Assembly (NCBI GenBank): GCA_033060915.1
Contig: CM065389.1
Span: 22,972,001 to 23,036,000, forward strand
Origin: Euryodendron excelsum
Taxonomy: Eukaryota; Streptophyta; Magnoliopsida; Ericales; Pentaphylacaceae
Reading direction: 5' to 3'
DNA length: 64,000 bases
Both the position numbers and the translations under genes were made by a program. This document shows, one piece after another, positions 60,501-64,000 of this stretch. Position 1 is the stretch's first letter. Each line of letters begins with the position of its first letter. The notes beneath the pieces are model-generated. The model did not search any database and was not told the origin of the DNA. It saw only the letters and a program-made list of their open reading frames with translations.

Positions 60501-62657
60501 AAAAATTCCTCTCTAGGATTCCCTTCTAAAAACCTTCGTTTCCAAAAACACACTTTCCAAAAACTCTTGCCTTAGAGCCCAAATCAAGCCCTAGAACTCA
60601 CAATTAGGAAACCCTAATTTTCTTTCCAAAAACATGATTTTCAAACTTTGCCCCAAATCTAGGTTTCCAAAATCTCTTATTTTCTACATCAAAACTATAC
60701 ATATTTTCAAAATCTCTTTTCTACGTCAAAACTATAGTCTTCCAAATCTAGAGTTTCTAAAACCTCCCTTTCCAAATCCTTGTCAAATCAAATCTTCCCT
60801 TTAAGAAACCAAATCCAATCTTCCCGTTTAGGAAACTAGATCATATCCTCCGTTTTTGGAAACAAAATCAAACCTCCTCTTTTAGAATCAAAATTTAATC
60901 CCTTGCTTTAGGAAATAGGAATCCAATCCTTTCCTAATCCAAATCTTTCCTAGTTCAAATCCTTCCTAATCCTCCACTTTCCTAAATCTTAAGTTTCCAA
61001 AACTTGAACATAAAAATCTTTCCTAAATTTTAAAACTCGACTTTCAAATCTTTCCTAATTTAACCCTTTCCTAATCCTACCCCTTTCCAAATCTTAACTT
61101 TCCAAATCTAAGTTTTCAAACCTTTCCTAAACTCAAACCTTTCCTAATCTCAAGATTTTCTAAAATTCAAACTCTAAAACTTTTAAAATCTTAAACTTTT
61201 TAAATTTCAAATCTTTCTAAATTCTAAGCCTTCTAACTTCAAAACTTTCTTAAGTTAAGACTTTCCAAACCTAAAACTTTCTAAATTCTAAACTTTCTTA
61301 AACCTTCAAATCTTTTCAAATCTAAAACTTTCAAAACTCAAAACTTTCTTATTTTCAAAACTTCCTTGTTTTCTAAACTTTCTTATTTTCAAAACTTCCC
61401 TATTTAACTTTCTTAAGTTGAAACATTCCAAATTTAAAACTTTCCTAATTTCAAAACCTTTCATAATTCGAAATCTTTCCTAAAATGACACTTTCCTAAT
61501 TTCGAAGCTCTCCTAATTTGAAAACTTTCCTAATTCGAAAACTTTCCTAAGTCGGACCTTTCCTAATTCGAATCTGTCCTAAATCCAATCCTTTCCTAAA
61601 TCTTCTAAGTCCAACATTCGAGTCCAATCTTTCTTAATCTCAAGTCCTTTCTAAATTCTCTCTTTTCTAAGTCTAGGTTTCCTAAAACCAAGTCCTTCCA
61701 AAATCAAATCTTCCAATCAAAGTTCAATCTCTCAATTTTCTAATCCAATTTCCAATTCAATCTCTTTCTTCCAAATCAATCTCTTCTCAATCGGACTCTT
61801 GTCCGAACTACGACTGACCTGATTCCTCCAAAAGGATACGTAGGCAACCTTCATAGGTGCGGTCACAACTTATTTCAAATTTCAAATTCCAAATTTTCAG
61901 TTCTACAAAACTTTTCCAAATCTCCAATTCTACAATCTTCTTCAAGTTTCCAATTCTATGTTTTATTTCCAATTTTCAAATCCAAAAATCTATTTTCAAA
62001 TCTCACTTTCCAATTTCTAAAACTTTTCAATTCCAATTCTATCTTTTCAAATCCCTTCTAAAATCAAATCGAATTCTTCTTTTCAAATCCACTTCCAAAT
62101 CAACTCTCTTTTATTGCACTTGCATATCATACATCATGTTTTTCTAAACATTCTTTTTCAAAGCGAATAGGATTGAACAATAGTTAGTTAAAGACTCTCA
62201 TAGGTGAATCTAGGGTAGATTGACATGTAGGTACTGAAAGGGCGGGGTAGGGTGATGGCTTAGTGCGTCTTCCCTACCCGTAACCAACCTCCGAACCTAG
62301 ATCACTGATTTCAAAGACCAAAATGGAGTTATTTTTCAAAGAGGGCTAAATGTTTTCCAAAGGTTGCCAAACAACCTATTTTCTTAAAAACCCTCTCTTG
62401 AGGAGATATTTTCAAAATCCTTTTCCAAAACCCTAAGTGTAGTCTTCGGATTATTCTTAGTTTTTAGGTGACCTAATTCACCTTAATCAAGTTCGGTGGC
62501 GACTCCGAATCTTTTCTAAAAGCCCTTTATTCAAATCTATTTTCAATTCAAACCTAGTCACACTCATTCTTCTAGGAGGGTGAGTTCTAACGAGAGAATA
62601 CAGCATTTTTCCCGCTTGTGTGAGTATTCCTCGAGTGCGAAAAATCTGGGCGCGACA
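57515..62657 (+). mobile_element. LTR-C of element P (3' LTR, 5,143 bp)
   Basis: Start mutated to TACAAGCACTCC (usual TGTAAGCACCCC); end GGGCGCGACA. Landmarks: seven-unit minisatellite 57711-58245, about 160-bp repeats 58420-58950, GGCGCC palindromes 59109-59232, weakened TATA box (TACAAATA, 59246), AAACCCTA motifs 59336-59370, G-box 59760, hairpins 60060-60118, cryptic repeat 60120-62140. Followed by the right TATAT copy at 62658-62662. Confidence 0.93.
57711..58245. repeat. 80-81 bp minisatellite in LTR-C, 7 units
   Basis: Same unit and direction as LTR-A and LTR-B. Confidence 0.92.
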
Positions 62658-62662
62658 TATAT
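62658..62662. repeat. Target-site duplication of element P, right copy (TATAT)
   Basis: Matches 1216-1220 exactly and lies at the end of LTR-C. Confidence 0.8.
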
Positions 62663-63172
62663 AAACTCATCACACTTCATCAACCTTTGATCATTCTTGA
62701 CAAGCTTCTCAACACAAGTTCTTCAATATCTTCTAATGTGATAAGCAGAAACTTACTCCCATTTTCTTTTTTGCTTTATGCCTTAGAGAATACAAGTTTT
62801 TGCTCCCCTTTTCTTACGCAATTGATGCTTTAGTGGATTGATATAGCCATGAAGATCGAGGGTCTTCATAGTGAATAAGTTTGCCATGGATGTTGCCAAA
62901 CATATACAATCCAAATCTTTATATCTTCTTCAGGTGTCACCACTTGCATCCTTTCTTTCAATACTTGTTAAACTCCTTGAACATCTTCAAACTCTTCAAG
63001 AATAAGATTACCTAAGTAATCTTCTTGTTGGATACTCAACTGACCAACTCAAATATTTTCTTGTTATCAAATAATTATAATCTAATCTGCAAACTCAAGT
63101 GAAATTATTAAATAACAACCACATGGTTTTGTTATCATCAAAATCAACATGGTGATCAACTTTGAGTCAACA
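62663..63172 (-). mobile_element. Copia-type LTR, start (right half)
   Basis: On the minus strand it starts TGTTGACTCAAAG right after an AAAAAGGGGGAGAT tract, a boundary typical of Copia elements of plants. It runs to the P insertion and continues at 1220. Because the polypurine tract precedes it, this is the 3' LTR of a minus-strand element. Confidence 0.75.
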
Positions 63173-63186
63173 ATCTCCCCCTTTTT
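63173..63186 (-). promoter_or_regulatory. Copia-type polypurine tract
   Basis: Minus strand AAAAAGGGGGAGAT directly before TGTTGACTC. Inverted copies of TTTTGATGATAACAAAA (63183-63199) and TTTTGTTATCATCAAAA (63127-63143) flank the boundary. Confidence 0.75.
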
Positions 63187-63315
63187 GATGATAACAAAAC
63201 CTTAAAAATATATGCAATTCAGCTCAATATAAATGAAGCATGTCAAAATAAGAATACTCTTTACACATAATATTTCTCCCACATTTTCATATATTTTCAT
63301 AAAGTATTTCTCCCC
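63187..63315 (-). mobile_element. Remnant of the Copia internal region
   Basis: A/T-rich minus-strand sequence just before the polypurine tract, with a second GGGGGAGAAATAC word at the junction with the Athila gag. No Copia coding domain is present, so the body of the element was lost or lies elsewhere. Confidence 0.45.
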
Positions 63316-63851
63316 CTTGAAGCTGGGAAATATTTCTCTAAAAATAATTTTTTCATCTCGTTCTATGTGGTAATACTTCCGGAGGGTAGATAATAGAGCC
63401 AATCCTTAGCCGAATCCTTCAAAAAAAATGAAAAAACTCTTAATTTAATTTGCTCTTCAGTCACCCCTGTGGGTTTCATACTCATGCATACTACATGAAA
63501 TTCCTTTAGATGTTTGTGGGGATCTTTACCTGCAAGACCATGAAAAGTGGGTAAGAGACGTATTAATCTAGATTTTAATTCAAAGTTAGTCGGAACATCT
63601 AAAGTAAGGACTGTTATGCATAAGGGTTGTTGATTTAGATCAAGGGCCGCAATCTCTTTCAAAGTTTGATTTCCAACCATGATTTCCTCCTCTCCTAAAT
63701 CAGAATCGCTAGCAAATAGGGAATCAAGAGTTGGATCGTTCTCTACAGAATTTTTTTGAACTTCCCCTCTTAACCTGTGTAAAGTTCTCTCTATTTCTGG
63801 ATTGCACTGCAAATCACCTTGATTAAAAGATTGAGTTACACTCATAAACAC
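63316..63851 (-). pseudogene. gag: Athila-type gag, truncated
   Basis: Read from the ATG at 63851 (MFMSVTQSFNQGDLQCN), it has the conserved Ty3-type Athila gag features DPHKHLKEFHVVC, KPTGVTEEQIKLR and SAKDWLYYLPSGSITT near residues 115-162. A TAG then replaces what is usually Trp at 63363-63365. The frame behind it still reads like gag for about 15-20 codons before similarity stops at about 63315, where Copia-like sequence begins. It would have packaged Athila RNA; only the first third of a usual gag remains. Confidence 0.85.
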
Positions 63852-64000
63852 TCAAGGAAACTCTAACCAACCTTGAAAAACAATTCAGGAAAAAATATAG
63901 AGTAATGAAATAATTAAAATATTTTTTTGTTATTTTATTTATTTTTTTTGAATGAAATAAAAATCACAAGAAGCACAAAAATTACTAGAATCACTCCCCG
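63852..64000 (-). other. Athila leader and cut primer-binding site
   Basis: Upstream of the Athila gag on the minus strand. The window's last bases, read CGGGGAGTGATTCTAG, match the end of the Athila primer-binding site and the start of its leader. The rest of the site and the 5' LTR lie outside the window. Confidence 0.65.

Overview
The window is plant nuclear DNA made almost entirely of LTR retrotransposons; I see no ordinary host gene. The evidence for a plant is a primer-binding site matching plant tRNA-Arg, Tat/Ogre-type gag sequences, antisense plant mobile domain (PMD) genes, a Copia-type LTR with its AGGGGGAGATTG boundary, and an Athila-type gag. The species cannot be told from the sequence, but such deep nesting fits a repeat-rich genome.

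Layout from outside in. (0) Both edges (1-1220 and 62663-63172) are halves of one minus-strand Copia-type LTR. To its right lie the Copia polypurine tract and a broken minus-strand Athila gag whose primer-binding site is cut by the window end. (1) A plus-strand Tat-like element, here called P, occupies 1221-62657 and is flanked by the 5-bp duplication TATAT. P has three LTRs: LTR-A 1221-2320 (truncated), LTR-B 9339-15375 and LTR-C 57515-62657, with two internal regions I1 (2321-9338) and I2 (15376-57514). (2) A minus-strand relative, M1 (21664-55932, duplication GTCAC), sits in the PMD gene of I2. (3) A minus-strand solo LTR, S1 (29610-45208), sits in a small intron of M1's own PMD gene. (4) A plus-strand solo LTR, S2 (32955-43054, duplication AGTGG), sits in S1. 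(5) A minus-strand solo LTR, S3 (34553-39435, duplication GTAGT), sits in S2. Levels 1 to 5 all belong to one family, so the window is close to a set of nested inverted repeats.

Each internal region has the same plan: tRNA-Arg primer-binding site, about 1.3-1.5 kb leader, gag, about 1.7-2 kb of non-coding sequence, a PMD gene running antisense, a 13-bp hairpin, a polypurine tract, then the 3' LTR. No protease, reverse transcriptase, RNase H or integrase is visible, so the family looks non-autonomous and would need enzymes from a related element. The gag and PMD copies are all damaged by frameshifts and stop codons.

The LTRs are unusually long (4.9-6.0 kb). In order they hold an 80-81 bp minisatellite (3 to 17 units), short GAGTA/TACTC hairpin repeats, about 160-bp repeats, GGCGCC palindromes, a TATA box, telo-box-like AAACCCTA motifs, a G-box, a row of covarying hairpins, and about 2 kb of pyrimidine- and A-rich cryptic repeat. 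The likely order of events is P into the Copia LTR, M1 into P, S1 into M1, S2 into S1, S3 into S2, with S1-S3 each reduced to a solo LTR.
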